Assembly (NCBI GenBank): GCA_014804785.1 | Contig: JAAUZD010000023.1 | Location: 71,973-135,972 of the forward strand | Direction of reading: 5' to 3' | DNA: 64,000 bases | Origin: Lachnospiraceae bacterium | Lineage (GTDB): Bacteria > Bacillota > Clostridia > Lachnospirales > Lachnospiraceae | Part shown: piece after piece, positions 17,112 through 26,350 of the stretch | Position numbering within the stretch: the stretch's first letter is position 1 | Layout: each line of letters starts with the position of its first letter | Program-made: the position numbers and the translations under genes | Notes under the pieces: model-generated | Told to the model about the DNA's origin: nothing | Databases searched by the model: none | The model's input: the letters and a program-made list of their open reading frames with translations, nothing else

Positions 17112-18599
17112 ATGGAAGTTTTATATAATAGTACAAGATCAAAAGGAAATCCAGTCAAGTCATCGGAAGCAATTCTGAAAGGACTTTCAGAGGATGGGGG
17201 ATTATTTGTACCTGACAGGATTCCTGCTTTAGATAAAACGCTTGAAGAATTGGCGGAAATGACATATGGACAGGTTGCATATGAGGTGATGAAGCTGTAT
17301 CTGACAGATTTTACAGAACAGGAATTGAAAGCCTGCATTGCAAAAGCTTATGATGAAAAATTTGATACAGAGGAAATCGTGCCTATGGTAGAGGCACAGG
17401 GGGCTTATTATCTGGAGTTGTTCCATGGTGCAACGATTGCTTTTAAGGATATGGCGCTATCCATACTGCCGCATCTTCTCACCACCTCCGCCAAAAAGAA
17501 TCAGGTGAAGAATGAAATCGTGATTCTTACGGCTACTTCCGGGGATACCGGAAAGGCAGCACTGGCAGGATTTGCGGATGTGGAAGGGACCCGTATCGTT
17601 GTGTTTTATCCCAAAAATGGGGTGAGTAAGATTCAAGAAAAACAGATGGTGACTCAGAAGGGCAAAAATACATATGTAGTCGGAATACACGGTAATTTTG
17701 ATGATGCCCAGACAGGGGTAAAACAGATTTTTGGCGATAAGGAACTGACAGCTTATATGGACGAAAAGGGATTCCAGTTTTCTTCAGCGAATTCCATCAA
17801 TATCGGCAGGCTGGTGCCTCAGATTGTTTATTATGTATACGCATATGCGAGGCTTCTGAAGGAAGAGCGTATCAGCAGTGGTGATAAGATCAACGTAGTG
17901 GTTCCAACAGGAAATTTTGGAAATATTCTTGCTGCCTTTTATGCAAAGCAGATGGGGCTTCCAATTGACAGACTGATTTGTGCATCAAATGAAAATAAAG
18001 TGCTTTTTGATTTCTTCAAGTCGGGAACTTATGACCGAAACAGGGAATTTGTCTTAACCTCTTCTCCGTCTATGGATATCCTGATTTCAAGTAATCTGGA
18101 AAGGCTGATTTATCGCATTGCAGGAAACAATCCGGATAAGAACAAAGAACTGATGGCAGCCTTAGCAGGCGGCGGAACTTATACGATAACAGAGGATATG
18201 AAAGAGCAGCTTGCTGATTTTTATGGAAATTATGCGGATGAGGGGGAAACTGCAAAGACGATACATGATTTGTATGAGAGTACAGGATATGTAATTGACA
18301 CCCATACTGCCGTGGCTTCCTGTGTCTATGGAAAATACAAGGAAGAAACAAAGGATACGAAAACGACGGTCATTGCATCAACGGCAAGCCCCTACAAATT
18401 TACGAGAAGTGTCATGAATGCGATTGATCATAAATATGATTCTATGGAAGATTTTGAACTGGTTGACAATCTTGCAGAAATTTCCAAGGTGGAAGTTCCG
18501 AAGGCGATTGAAGAAATCAGAGAGGCGCCGGTTCTGCATGATCACGTATGCGAAAAAACACAAATGAAGCAGATGGTAATGGATTTTCTGGGCATTTAG
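17112..18599 (+). CDS. thrC: Threonine synthase
   Basis: Threonine synthase is a PLP enzyme that converts O-phosphohomoserine to threonine. The 495-residue protein belongs to the long form, with the N-terminal SKGNPV and GGLFVPD motifs. The PLP lysine is expected at K112 in HGATIAFKDMA. The phosphate loop and ATSGDTGKAA are present. The ribosome binding site AAAGGAG lies upstream of 17112. No other threonine pathway gene is in the window. Confidence 0.96.
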   Translation: MEVLYNSTRSKGNPVKSSEAILKGLSEDGGLFVPDRIPALDKTLEELAEMTYGQVAYEVMKLYLTDFTEQELKACIAKAYDEKFDTEEIVPMVEAQGAYYLELFHGATIAFKDMALSILPHLLTTSAKKNQVKNEIVILTATSGDTGKAALAGFADVEGTRIVVFYPKNGVSKIQEKQMVTQKGKNTYVVGIHGNFDDAQTGVKQIFGDKELTAYMDEKGFQFSSANSINIGRLVPQIVYYVYAYARLLKEERISSGDKINVVVPTGNFGNILAAFYAKQMGLPIDRLICASNENKVLFDFFKSGTYDRNREFVLTSSPSMDILISSNLERLIYRIAGNNPDKNKELMAALAGGGTYTITEDMKEQLADFYGNYADEGETAKTIHDLYESTGYVIDTHTAVASCVYGKYKEETKDTKTTVIASTASPYKFTRSVMNAIDHKYDSMEDFELVDNLAEISKVEVPKAIEEIREAPVLHDHVCEKTQMKQMVMDFLGI

Positions 18600-18645
18600 A
18601 TAAACGTTTTCTACCAGATGCAGGAAGGGAGAGGCACAGGAGCAT

Positions 18646-19986
18646 ATGAAACGCATTTTCATGGTAGATGATGAACCGGTCAATTTGGAGTGTGCTGCTC
18701 AGATATTGAATGATTCTTATGAGGTGATGACAGCTAGATCCGGTAAGCAGGGATTGATTCAGTTAGAAAAAAGCATTCCTGACCTGATTTTGTTAGACAT
18801 TAACATGCCAGGTATGAACGGCTATGAGGTAATGGATGAATTAAAAAAGAATCAGGTATTGAAAGATATTCCTGTTATTTTCCTGAGTTCTCATATGGAT
18901 GGGGAAAGTGAAATAAAAGGGCTTAAAATGGGGGCAATGGATTGTATAAGAAAACCCTTTGAACCGGAAATCGTGCGGAGTAGAATAGATAAAATACTGA
19001 AGATGACAGAGCAGAAAAAAGAGCTTCAGGATATTGCCTTAAAAGATGGGCTTACGGATCTGCTTAATAGAAGATACATGGAAAAGCTGTTGAACCAGAC
19101 GGAAACGGACGGCAAAAAGGGCTTTTTCATGTTGCTTGACTTAGATAATTTTAAGCTTGTAAATGACATTTTCGGACACAAAGTCGGGGATGATGTTCTT
19201 GTAAGATTTGCGAGAGTTATGGAAAAGCAGGTGGGCGATGAGAACAGTGTATGCAGGCTTGGCGGTGACGAGTTTGCTGTCTATTTTTCAGGAAACCACA
19301 AAAAAAAGGACATAATCAGCTTTGCCCAGAATATGATTGCGGGGATAGAGTACGAGATCAATGAGCTGCTTTTGGATTCCGGAGATTTTAATGTGTCTGT
19401 TTCCATAGGAATTGCGCAGAAGCCGGAGGATGGACAGGGATTTACAAAGTTATATTCGGCGGCAGATAAAGCGCTTTATTTCGTAAAACAAAATGGGAAA
19501 CGGGGGTATCATTTTTTTAGTGATACAGCTGTTGAAGCGAAAGAAAGGGAAGAGGAGCGCAGGCAGATCAATCTTAGGCAGCTTCAGCGTCTGATGCTGG
19601 AACAGGGACGTGAAAGCGGAGCTTACAGAGTGGAATATGCCGGGTTTAAATGGATATATCACCTTATTTTCCAGTGTATTAAGAAGAAGAACTATAGTGC
19701 CCACCTTCTTTTGTTTACTGTCCATGATAAAGCAGGTGACGAATTGGAGAAGAGCAGGGCGGTGAAAGGCATTGAAGCTCTTGAACAGGCGGTGTCAAAA
19801 TCCCTTAGTGGAAGGGATGCCGCTACGAAGTGCGGAAGAGTTCAGTATGTTGCGCTTCTTCCAGACACGTCACCGGAGGAAGGGAAAATGATTGCATGCA
19901 GGGTTCAGGAAAAATTTCAGGAACTGTTGGAGGATGATACCATGGAGCTCAGTTATGAAATGGAGAGTATTGCTGAAAATACTTAA
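18646..19986 (+). CDS. Response regulator with diguanylate cyclase and a degenerate second GGDEF-like domain
   Basis: The 446-residue protein starts with a receiver domain (residues 1 to about 122), with acidic residues in VDDEP and the phospho-acceptor Asp in LILLDINMPGMNGYE. A GGDEF domain follows (about residues 130-285) with an intact RLGGDEFAVYFSG, so it should make c-di-GMP. The remaining part (about residues 300-446) looks like a second cyclase fold: SGRDAATKCGRVQYVALLPD replaces the usual R-GGDEF-LLPDT pattern. That domain has probably lost catalysis. No cognate histidine kinase is next to it. Confidence 0.85.
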   Translation: MKRIFMVDDEPVNLECAAQILNDSYEVMTARSGKQGLIQLEKSIPDLILLDINMPGMNGYEVMDELKKNQVLKDIPVIFLSSHMDGESEIKGLKMGAMDCIRKPFEPEIVRSRIDKILKMTEQKKELQDIALKDGLTDLLNRRYMEKLLNQTETDGKKGFFMLLDLDNFKLVNDIFGHKVGDDVLVRFARVMEKQVGDENSVCRLGGDEFAVYFSGNHKKKDIISFAQNMIAGIEYEINELLLDSGDFNVSVSIGIAQKPEDGQGFTKLYSAADKALYFVKQNGKRGYHFFSDTAVEAKEREEERRQINLRQLQRLMLEQGRESGAYRVEYAGFKWIYHLIFQCIKKKNYSAHLLLFTVHDKAGDELEKSRAVKGIEALEQAVSKSLSGRDAATKCGRVQYVALLPDTSPEEGKMIACRVQEKFQELLEDDTMELSYEMESIAENT

Positions 19987-20001
19987 AAAATATTCGGGTC
20001 A

Positions 20002-20032
20002 AAAAGCGCAGGCAAATTGCCTGCGCTTTTTT
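20002..20032. terminator. Bidirectional terminator
   Basis: AAAAGCGCAGGC pairs with GCCTGCGCTTTT over an AAATT loop, followed by more T's. It separates the convergent cyclase and citrate synthase genes. Confidence 0.9.
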
Positions 20033-20069
20033 GGATAAGCCAGTTTGCGAAACATACCGGCTTGTGGTT

Positions 20070-21440
20070 TTATTTATTGCGTTCAGAGATATCTACATAG
20101 GTCCGGTCAGTACCGATCGGTTTATAAGCCGGACGGATGATTTTGCCATTGTTGGCGAGCTCTTCCATGCGGTGGGCGCTCCAGCCGGAAATACGTGCTA
20201 TGGCAAAAATCGGAGTATAAAGTTCCAAAGGAAGTCCAAGCATATGATAGACAAAACCGGAGTAGAAGTCCACATTGATGCTGACACCTTTGTACATCTG
20301 CCGCTCCTGGGCAATCACTTCAGGTGCAAGTTTTTCAACCAGCGAGTAGAGAGCAAATTCTTTTTCAAGACCTTTTTCTACGGAAAGTTTTTCTACAAAA
20401 GACTTAAAGATAACGGCACGTGGATCGGATTTTGAGTAAATTGCGTGTCCTACACCGTAAATCAGGCCGGCATGGTCAAATGCTTCTTTGTGAAGCAGGC
20501 GGCGTAAGTAGAAGCGAACTTCGCCTTCGTCTGTCCAGTCCTTTACTTCTTTCTTCATTTCCTCGAACATCTGAACAACTTTGATATTTGCGCCGCCGTG
20601 CCGTGGACCTTTAAGGGAACCGATAGCAGCCGCAATAACGGAATAAGTGTCAGTCAGTGAGGAAGTGACCACATGGGTAGTGAAAGAGGAGTTGTTTCCT
20701 CCGCCGTGTTCCATATGGAGTACCAGTGCCACATCTAAAAGCTTTGCTTCAAGGGGGGTGTAGGAACTGTCTGGACGTAAAATATGTAAAATGTTTTCGG
20801 CAGTCGAAAGAGCAGGGTCAGGCTGATGGATGAAAAGACTCTTTCCGTCATGGTAATGGCAGTATGCCTGATAGCCATAAATAGATAAAAGCGGAAAAAG
20901 GCTGATCAGCTGCAAACTCTGACGAAGCACGTTGGGCAGGGATACGTCATCTGCACGGTCATCATAAGAGTACAAGGTGAGCACGCTGCGTGCAAGGGTA
21001 TTCATCATATCGCTGCTGGGAGCCTTCATGATAATATCTCTCACAAAGCTCGTAGGGAGTGATCTGTATTTTGAAAGAAGACTTCTGAAACTGGCAAGTT
21101 CGTTTTCATCCGGAAGCTGGTTGAATAAGAGGAGATAGGTAATCTCTTCAAAGCCGAAGCGGTCATCCTTGGTAAAACCGGTTACAAGATCCTGCACATT
21201 GTAGCCGCGGTAAAATAACTGACCATGGGCAGGAACCTCGACGCCGTCAACGATTTTTTTAGCGCGTACATCGGAAATATTGGTGAGTCCTGCAAGTACG
21301 CCCTTGCCGTTTAAGTCACGAAGTCCTCTTTTTACATCGTATTTTGTAAAAAGTTCTGTATCAATGATATCAGCCTGTTCGCTCATTTTGGCAAGACGGA
21401 CGATTTCGGGTGTGATTTCGGAAAATGCATTATGATCCAT
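20070..21440 (-). CDS. gltA: Citrate synthase (Si type)
   Basis: This enzyme condenses acetyl-CoA and oxaloacetate to citrate. The 456-residue protein has the classic citrate synthase motifs: LHMEHGGGNNSSF with an active-site histidine, GPRHGGAN, GVGHAIYSKSDPR with the second histidine, and NVDFYSGFVYHMLG with the catalytic Asp. An N-terminal extension of about 50 residues is typical of the clostridial form. The start has an AAAGGAG site. It is divergent from pckA. A second, unrelated citrate or homocitrate-forming candidate lies at 54965-56374. Confidence 0.95.
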   Translation of the reverse strand: MDHNAFSEITPEIVRLAKMSEQADIIDTELFTKYDVKRGLRDLNGKGVLAGLTNISDVRAKKIVDGVEVPAHGQLFYRGYNVQDLVTGFTKDDRFGFEEITYLLLFNQLPDENELASFRSLLSKYRSLPTSFVRDIIMKAPSSDMMNTLARSVLTLYSYDDRADDVSLPNVLRQSLQLISLFPLLSIYGYQAYCHYHDGKSLFIHQPDPALSTAENILHILRPDSSYTPLEAKLLDVALVLHMEHGGGNNSSFTTHVVTSSLTDTYSVIAAAIGSLKGPRHGGANIKVVQMFEEMKKEVKDWTDEGEVRFYLRRLLHKEAFDHAGLIYGVGHAIYSKSDPRAVIFKSFVEKLSVEKGLEKEFALYSLVEKLAPEVIAQERQMYKGVSINVDFYSGFVYHMLGLPLELYTPIFAIARISGWSAHRMEELANNGKIIRPAYKPIGTDRTYVDISERNK

Positions 21441-21562
21441 TATTATTTACTCCTTTCTGTGTGAAAATTATAAAGCTATATCTGGTAATTAAACATGAGA
21501 TATGATTAATGTTGTCAGTTAATAGCAAGAAATGAAAGAACATTTCAGAAGAAACCAATTAA

Positions 21563-21590
21563 TTTATAATAACATGCCAAACCAATTCAA
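21563..21590 (-). promoter_or_regulatory. Possible gltA promoter
   Basis: On the minus strand TTGAAT (plus 21585-21590) and TATAAA (plus 21563-21568) are 16 nt apart, leaving a leader of about 115 nt. Confidence 0.4.
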
Positions 21591-21678
21591 ACAAGAGAAA
21601 AATATCGGTTAACAAATATTTTAGAAATTGGAAACAATTATTAAATTCTTTTCATTAAAAAAATGAAGTTTATAAATA

Positions 21679-21707
21679 TTGACTTTTAAAACCATGTTTG
21701 AGATAAT
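21679..21707 (+). promoter_or_regulatory. pckA promoter
   Basis: TTGACT (21679-21684), a 17-nt spacer and GATAAT (21702-21707) lie about 110 nt upstream of pckA. A small GTGC/GCAC hairpin lies in the leader at 21716-21729. The other sequence of the 377-nt gltA-pckA gap is AT-rich without further assignable features. Confidence 0.5.
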
Positions 21708-21817
21708 ACAAGAGGTGTGCCGGAATGCACATTTTATGTAAAAAACCGTAGTGCTGAAGTTTTTGACGGCGGCTTTGCGGTGGAAAATATATAATCATTA
21801 TAAGGAGGACGTATAAT

Positions 21818-23524
21818 ATGTCAACAAAAGCGTATTATCCAATTTCCGAAATCGGCAAAGGTAAAGTTGGTTTTTCCAAAACCCGTTCTATTATCGAAGC
21901 TGCTTTTTACGGAAACAATGTAGTTAAGGTAAACACATTGAAAGAAGCTTATGAATTAGCTAAAAATTCACCCGGAACAATCGTAACGGACATGCCTGTC
22001 AAGGATGGAGACACATTTGGTCTTGAAAAAGATGCAAAGGTTCTTTTATTCAATGACGGCGCAGTAACCGGACGTTATGCAGCAGCCCGCCGAATAAAAG
22101 GTGAACCAGGGGTTGATGAAACAAAACTTGACAAAGTTGTTATGGACGCAGTTTATAATACACGTTGGAAAACTATGTATCATGCAGAATGCTTCGTAGG
22201 TCTTGATCCTGAATTTATGGTGAAGGCTCACCTTCTGATTCCCGAAGGAGAAGAGAACATTCTTTACAACTGGATGATTAACTTCCAGTATATGTCAGAT
22301 GAATATGTGAAGATGTACAAGAATTCCAAGCCTGTAGGCGATGGAAAAGAACCTGATATTTACATCTTCTCAGATCCCCAGTGGGTTCCTCAGGATGCAC
22401 CTGACGTTGATTTCAGCTGCTTGAGCGATCCTCTGACACTCTGCTATTTCGATACCAACGAAAACTGTGCAGCAATCCTTGGTATGAGATACTTTGGAGA
22501 ACATAAGAAAGGCACCCTGACCATGGCATGGGCGCTTGCTAACAGAAATGGTTATGCAGCATGCCACGGCGGACAGAAAGAATATACATTACCGGATGGT
22601 TCCAAGTTCGTTGCATCTGTTTATGGTCTGTCAGGATCAGGTAAATCTACATTGACACATGCAAAACACGGCGGCAAATATCCGATTACTGTATTACATG
22701 ATGATGCGTTCATCATCAACACAGATACATGTGCTTCTGTAGCATTAGAGCCTACTTATTTTGATAAGACTGCTGATTATCCTACAGGATGTCCTGATAA
22801 CGAATATCTGTTATCTGCTCAGAACTGTTCTGCAACACTTGATGAAAATGGAAAGATCCAGCTGGTAACAGAAGATATCAGAAACGGTAACGGACGTGCA
22901 ATCAAATCCAAATTATGGTCTCCTAACCGTGTAGATAAGATTGATGCTCCTGTTAACGCAATTTTCTGGATCATGAAAGATCCTACCATTCCTCCTGTAG
23001 TTAAATTGAAAGGTGCAGCGTTAGCTTCTGTTATGGGTGCTACACTTGCTACCAAGACTTCTACAGCAGAACGTGTTGCAGCTGGTACTGACTTAAATGC
23101 ACTTCGTATCGTACCTTATGCTAATCCTTTCAGAACTTATCCTCTGGTAAATGACTATGAGAAGTTCAAAAAGTTAGTAGAAGAGAAGGACGTAGCATGC
23201 TACATCGTTAACACAGGCGACTTCATGGGAACCAAGGTTAAACCTGCTGATACATTAGGAATTCTTGAGACAATCGTTGAAGGCAAAGCTACATTTGAAA
23301 AATGGGGCAACTTCGATGACATCGAGATCATGTATGACTGGGAAGGAAAGACTGCTGACTTTAAGCCTGACTTAAATGATGCAGAATACAAAGCAGCACT
23401 TAAGAACGCTATGCAGAATCGTGTAGATGCTGTTAAGGGATTTGCTGAGAAGAAAGAAGGCTATGACAAGCTTCCTGATGAAGCACTTGCTGCTGTTCAG
23501 AAGCTGGTTGATGCTCTTAACTAA
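21818..23524 (+). CDS. pckA: Phosphoenolpyruvate carboxykinase (ATP)
   Basis: PEPCK interconverts oxaloacetate and PEP with ATP/ADP. In fermenting Clostridia it may run towards oxaloacetate. The 568-residue protein has the P-loop YGLSGSGKSTLTH at about residues 269-281 and the metal-binding VLHDDAFIINTD segment. It is somewhat longer than the usual 530-540 residues. A strong AAGGAGG site precedes the start. Codon use is even and the gene is likely highly expressed. It is monocistronic, with a terminator directly after it. Confidence 0.94.
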   Translation: MSTKAYYPISEIGKGKVGFSKTRSIIEAAFYGNNVVKVNTLKEAYELAKNSPGTIVTDMPVKDGDTFGLEKDAKVLLFNDGAVTGRYAAARRIKGEPGVDETKLDKVVMDAVYNTRWKTMYHAECFVGLDPEFMVKAHLLIPEGEENILYNWMINFQYMSDEYVKMYKNSKPVGDGKEPDIYIFSDPQWVPQDAPDVDFSCLSDPLTLCYFDTNENCAAILGMRYFGEHKKGTLTMAWALANRNGYAACHGGQKEYTLPDGSKFVASVYGLSGSGKSTLTHAKHGGKYPITVLHDDAFIINTDTCASVALEPTYFDKTADYPTGCPDNEYLLSAQNCSATLDENGKIQLVTEDIRNGNGRAIKSKLWSPNRVDKIDAPVNAIFWIMKDPTIPPVVKLKGAALASVMGATLATKTSTAERVAAGTDLNALRIVPYANPFRTYPLVNDYEKFKKLVEEKDVACYIVNTGDFMGTKVKPADTLGILETIVEGKATFEKWGNFDDIEIMYDWEGKTADFKPDLNDAEYKAALKNAMQNRVDAVKGFAEKKEGYDKLPDEALAAVQKLVDALN

Positions 23525-23549
23525 TTTTAAAATAACAAATCAGTTTATA

Positions 23550-23579
23550 AAATCGGGCAGATGATTCTGCCCGATTTTT
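23550..23579 (+). terminator. pckA terminator
   Basis: AAATCGGGCAG pairs with CTGCCCGATTT over a 6-nt loop and is followed by T's. Confidence 0.9.
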
Positions 23580-23634
23580 GATTCACATTGAGATTATTTG
23601 CAAAGCGTAATATCTGCTGTTAAAAAAATACCAG

Positions 23635-23663
23635 TTGTATTTTGTCTATGTATTGGATATAAT
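23635..23663 (+). promoter_or_regulatory. Promoter of the 6S RNA gene
   Basis: TTGTAT (23635-23640), exactly 17 nt and a consensus TATAAT (23658-23663) place transcription start at about 23670, the 5' end of a closed RNA stem. Confidence 0.75.
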
Positions 23664-23670
23664 AAAATTA

Positions 23671-23861
23671 ACCTGAAATGTACGACAACTCCTGTTAGTT
23701 TTGAACCTACAGATACTTTAAACGGGATTCCTACATCATCTGGCGGCTGCCAAGCCCTCACTCTTTTATGAGGATTGGAAGGGAAGGCAAATGTGCAGAT
23801 TGCGGTGACCCACCTAGCGCGGCTAGGAGTCAAAAGGCAGGAACCGGCATTTTGGGTATAA
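23671..23861 (+). ncRNA. ssrS: 6S RNA (probable)
   Basis: 6S RNA mimics an open promoter and sequesters sigma-A RNA polymerase. The first 10 nt after the promoter (ACCTGAAATG, 23671-23680) pair without mismatch, allowing G-U, with CATTTTGGGT at 23848-23857. Inside, TCCTG and TTTTGA of the 5' strand pair with CAGGA and TCAAAA of the 3' strand. The 3' side of the central bubble holds a small local hairpin (CCTAGC-GCG-GCTAGG), and the apical arm has CCAA/TTGG and CTCA/TGAG pairs. Length (about 190 nt), closing stem, bubble and bubble hairpin all match 6S architecture. A strong promoter and terminator flank it. The identification rests on structure; I did not run a covariance model. Confidence 0.72.
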
Positions 23862-23869
23862 AACAAAAG

Positions 23870-23898
23870 AAAAAGCAGCCTTAAGCGGCTGCTTTTTC
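23870..23898 (+). terminator. Terminator of the 6S RNA gene
   Basis: AAAAAGCAGCC pairs with GGCTGCTTTTT around a short loop and ends in a T-rich tract. Confidence 0.88.
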
Positions 23899-23956
23899 TT
23901 GTTATAATAAGCTGTCCGCAAAGTGCGGTAGTGTTTGTTTCAGATGGAGCATAATT

Positions 23957-26332
23957 ATGAAAAAAAATGAAAGAATTCTGATTAAAATAGCAGTGATTGC
24001 GGTATTGACGATGCTGTTTATATGGCTGGTGTATCAGGATGAAAAGGTGTATCAGCTTTCCCAGCCGGAAGGGGAATTAGCAGAGGCAGATGATGTCAGA
24101 ATCCTTGTAAGCGAACTGCAGAAAAACAGTGCAGGAAAGATAAAAGCGGCAGAGTTGGCGGAATTAATCGAAAAGTATCTGGGAGAAGAAAAGGAGTATA
24201 TACAATATGCGGAATATCTGGAACTCTTGGATTGCTTGATTGGTCAGGAGGGGCAGTCAGAAGAAGGTGACAGGCTTAAGAAAAGTATTACATATAAGGA
24301 TAAGTATAAAGAAGATTTCTACATTTTGAAAAAGGACTGGTATGACAGTTATGCAAAGCTGGTAAGATTTTATGGGCTTGAAGATGTATTAAAAGAAGAA
24401 AGAATAGAAATTTTATGTGGTAATTCTGACCTTGTAGGAGAGGAAGAAATCGGTGAGGACTGTCTTCTTGGAAGAGAAGGGAGAGTGTACCCTTTTATTT
24501 CTGGGAAATTTTCTTCTCTTAAGTTTGCTACGGTGAAAGCATATGTCAGCGGAGATATGCTGCTTACTTTGACGGATGTGCTTTCCGATAAAAGTGAGCT
24601 GGAGAATATTTGGATTATGGAGGCAGAAGAAGAAAATATTCGTTTTTTCTATGAGGGATATGAGATTCTTGCGCAGGCACGAGGGGCGGTGGAGGATCCA
24701 CTTAAGGTCAGGGAGCAAGTGGCGGATCTTAGCTACAAAAGCGGTGATATTTCCGGGATTACGGTGAAAAGTGACAGAATAGGAGGAAAGCTGCTTGGAA
24801 TAGATGACGATCAGATTGAGATAGAGGGACACGGCAAAGTTCCGATAAAAGAAAACTGTATCGGCTACATGCTCTATGAAGCCTTGCGAAGAGCGGAGAG
24901 GTCAGAATTGTCCATAGGTTATGATTTTGCAGATTTTGTATTGGATGACGGAGAAATTTGCGCATTTCTCATTACCAAGAAGGATAAAATGGAGACCATA
25001 CGGGTTGCAATCAGAAATAACCATTTTGAAAGTTTATACCATGACCGGTTTGTTTTTTGCTGTCAGGATACCATGACAATCTATTACGGGGACTACGATA
25101 ACAGAAAGCAGGAAGAAATATCTGCCGGACAGGAACTTGTCATTGAGGGGGGAAGCAAGTATCTTTCAGGTGACAGGGTAGAGATTGTTCCCGGTGTCAA
25201 TACCGGGAAAATCCAGGTACTATCCTTGCAGCGCAGTCAGGGAACACCGTCTTATCGCGGGAAGATGGAAATCGTAAAGGCGGATGACGGGCTGATACTG
25301 ATTAATGAAGTGTTATTAGAAGAATACCTTTACTCGGTGGTCCCTAGTGAAATGCCTGCGTCCTATCCGGTGGAGTCGCTGAAGGCTCAGGCTATCTGTG
25401 CCAGAACTTATGGGTATCAGTATTTAAAACATCCTGGGTATGAAAGATTAGGAGCACATGTGGACGACAGTGTAGGGTATCAGGTATATAATAATATTGC
25501 TGAAAACGTGAATTCCACCAAAGCAGTGAAGGAAACGGCAGGGATGCTTCTTTTGTATGAGGAAGAGCCGGTCAGCACGTATTATTATTCTACTTCCTGC
25601 GGATTTGGTGCGGATGCCGGTGTGTGGAATGAGGATCAGAAAGAAAATCTGCCCTATTTAAAATCTATCCACATTGCAAAACAGGAAGAGGGGGATGAAA
25701 TTCTTTTTGCGGAGGATTTGACCAAGGAAGAAAATTTCAGAGCATATATTTCTCAGATAGATGAGAATGCCTATGAAAAAGAGGAAGCCTGGTTCAGGTG
25801 GACGTACCAGGTGGAAGAACTTGACGAAGCGCTTCTCGGGGAGAGGCTTCGGGAAAGGTATGATGCCGGAGCGGGGAAAATCCTCACCTATACAGGAACA
25901 GGAAATCCTGATGAGGATCCGGAACATTTTGAGTCAAAAAAGCCGGAAAAATTTAGGACAGTTTATGATATAAGGTGTTTGAAACGAAAAGAAGGAGGTG
26001 TTTTGGAAGAACTTTTGATTGAAACGGATAAGGGCATTTACAAAGTGCTTTCGGAATATAATATAAGATATATTCTGAATCAGAACGGACAGGTGATCAG
26101 ACAGGACGGCTCCGTGTCCGAGGGATTTTCATTGCTTCCCAGCGCTTATCTGATAATAGATGTTGTAAAATCGGGAAAAGATATGGTAGGATATACTATT
26201 ATCGGCGGCGGCTATGGACATGGAGTGGGAATGTCCCAGAATGGGGCAAAAACCATGGGACTGGAGAATATGGACTGTGAGAGCATTCTTTCTTTTTTCT
26301 TTAAAGACTGCCGGATTGATAAGATTTATTAA
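23957..26332 (+). CDS. SpoIID/LytB domain protein, membrane-anchored
   Basis: The 791-residue protein starts with one transmembrane helix (about residues 9-27). A long region to about residue 420 has no domain I recognise. The SpoIID/LytB domain follows: LLEEYLYSVVPSEMPASYPVE, LKAQAICARTYGYQYL, YYYSTSCGFGADAGVW, and near the C-terminus GGGYGHGVGMSQNGAKTMGL. SpoIID is a lytic transglycosylase that cuts denuded glycan strands during engulfment. This protein is more than twice as long as SpoIID, so it is probably a paralogue acting on the cell wall. It seems to form a unit with the BrkB-like gene 18 nt downstream. Confidence 0.88.
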   Translation: MKKNERILIKIAVIAVLTMLFIWLVYQDEKVYQLSQPEGELAEADDVRILVSELQKNSAGKIKAAELAELIEKYLGEEKEYIQYAEYLELLDCLIGQEGQSEEGDRLKKSITYKDKYKEDFYILKKDWYDSYAKLVRFYGLEDVLKEERIEILCGNSDLVGEEEIGEDCLLGREGRVYPFISGKFSSLKFATVKAYVSGDMLLTLTDVLSDKSELENIWIMEAEEENIRFFYEGYEILAQARGAVEDPLKVREQVADLSYKSGDISGITVKSDRIGGKLLGIDDDQIEIEGHGKVPIKENCIGYMLYEALRRAERSELSIGYDFADFVLDDGEICAFLITKKDKMETIRVAIRNNHFESLYHDRFVFCCQDTMTIYYGDYDNRKQEEISAGQELVIEGGSKYLSGDRVEIVPGVNTGKIQVLSLQRSQGTPSYRGKMEIVKADDGLILINEVLLEEYLYSVVPSEMPASYPVESLKAQAICARTYGYQYLKHPGYERLGAHVDDSVGYQVYNNIAENVNSTKAVKETAGMLLLYEEEPVSTYYYSTSCGFGADAGVWNEDQKENLPYLKSIHIAKQEEGDEILFAEDLTKEENFRAYISQIDENAYEKEEAWFRWTYQVEELDEALLGERLRERYDAGAGKILTYTGTGNPDEDPEHFESKKPEKFRTVYDIRCLKRKEGGVLEELLIETDKGIYKVLSEYNIRYILNQNGQVIRQDGSVSEGFSLLPSAYLIIDVVKSGKDMVGYTIIGGGYGHGVGMSQNGAKTMGLENMDCESILSFFFKDCRIDKIY

Positions 26333-26350
26333 TAAACCAGAGGAACTTTT

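Noticed and set aside
23671..23861. Signal recognition particle RNA, tmRNA or RNase P RNA
   Set aside because: The typical SRP apical loop, the tmRNA ends and the conserved RNase P core are not present; the long closed stem with a bubble and side hairpin fits 6S RNA better.
23594..23866. 90-codon minus-strand frame in the gap after pckA
   Set aside because: It is antisense to the 6S RNA candidate, has no ribosome binding site and no recognisable protein pattern.
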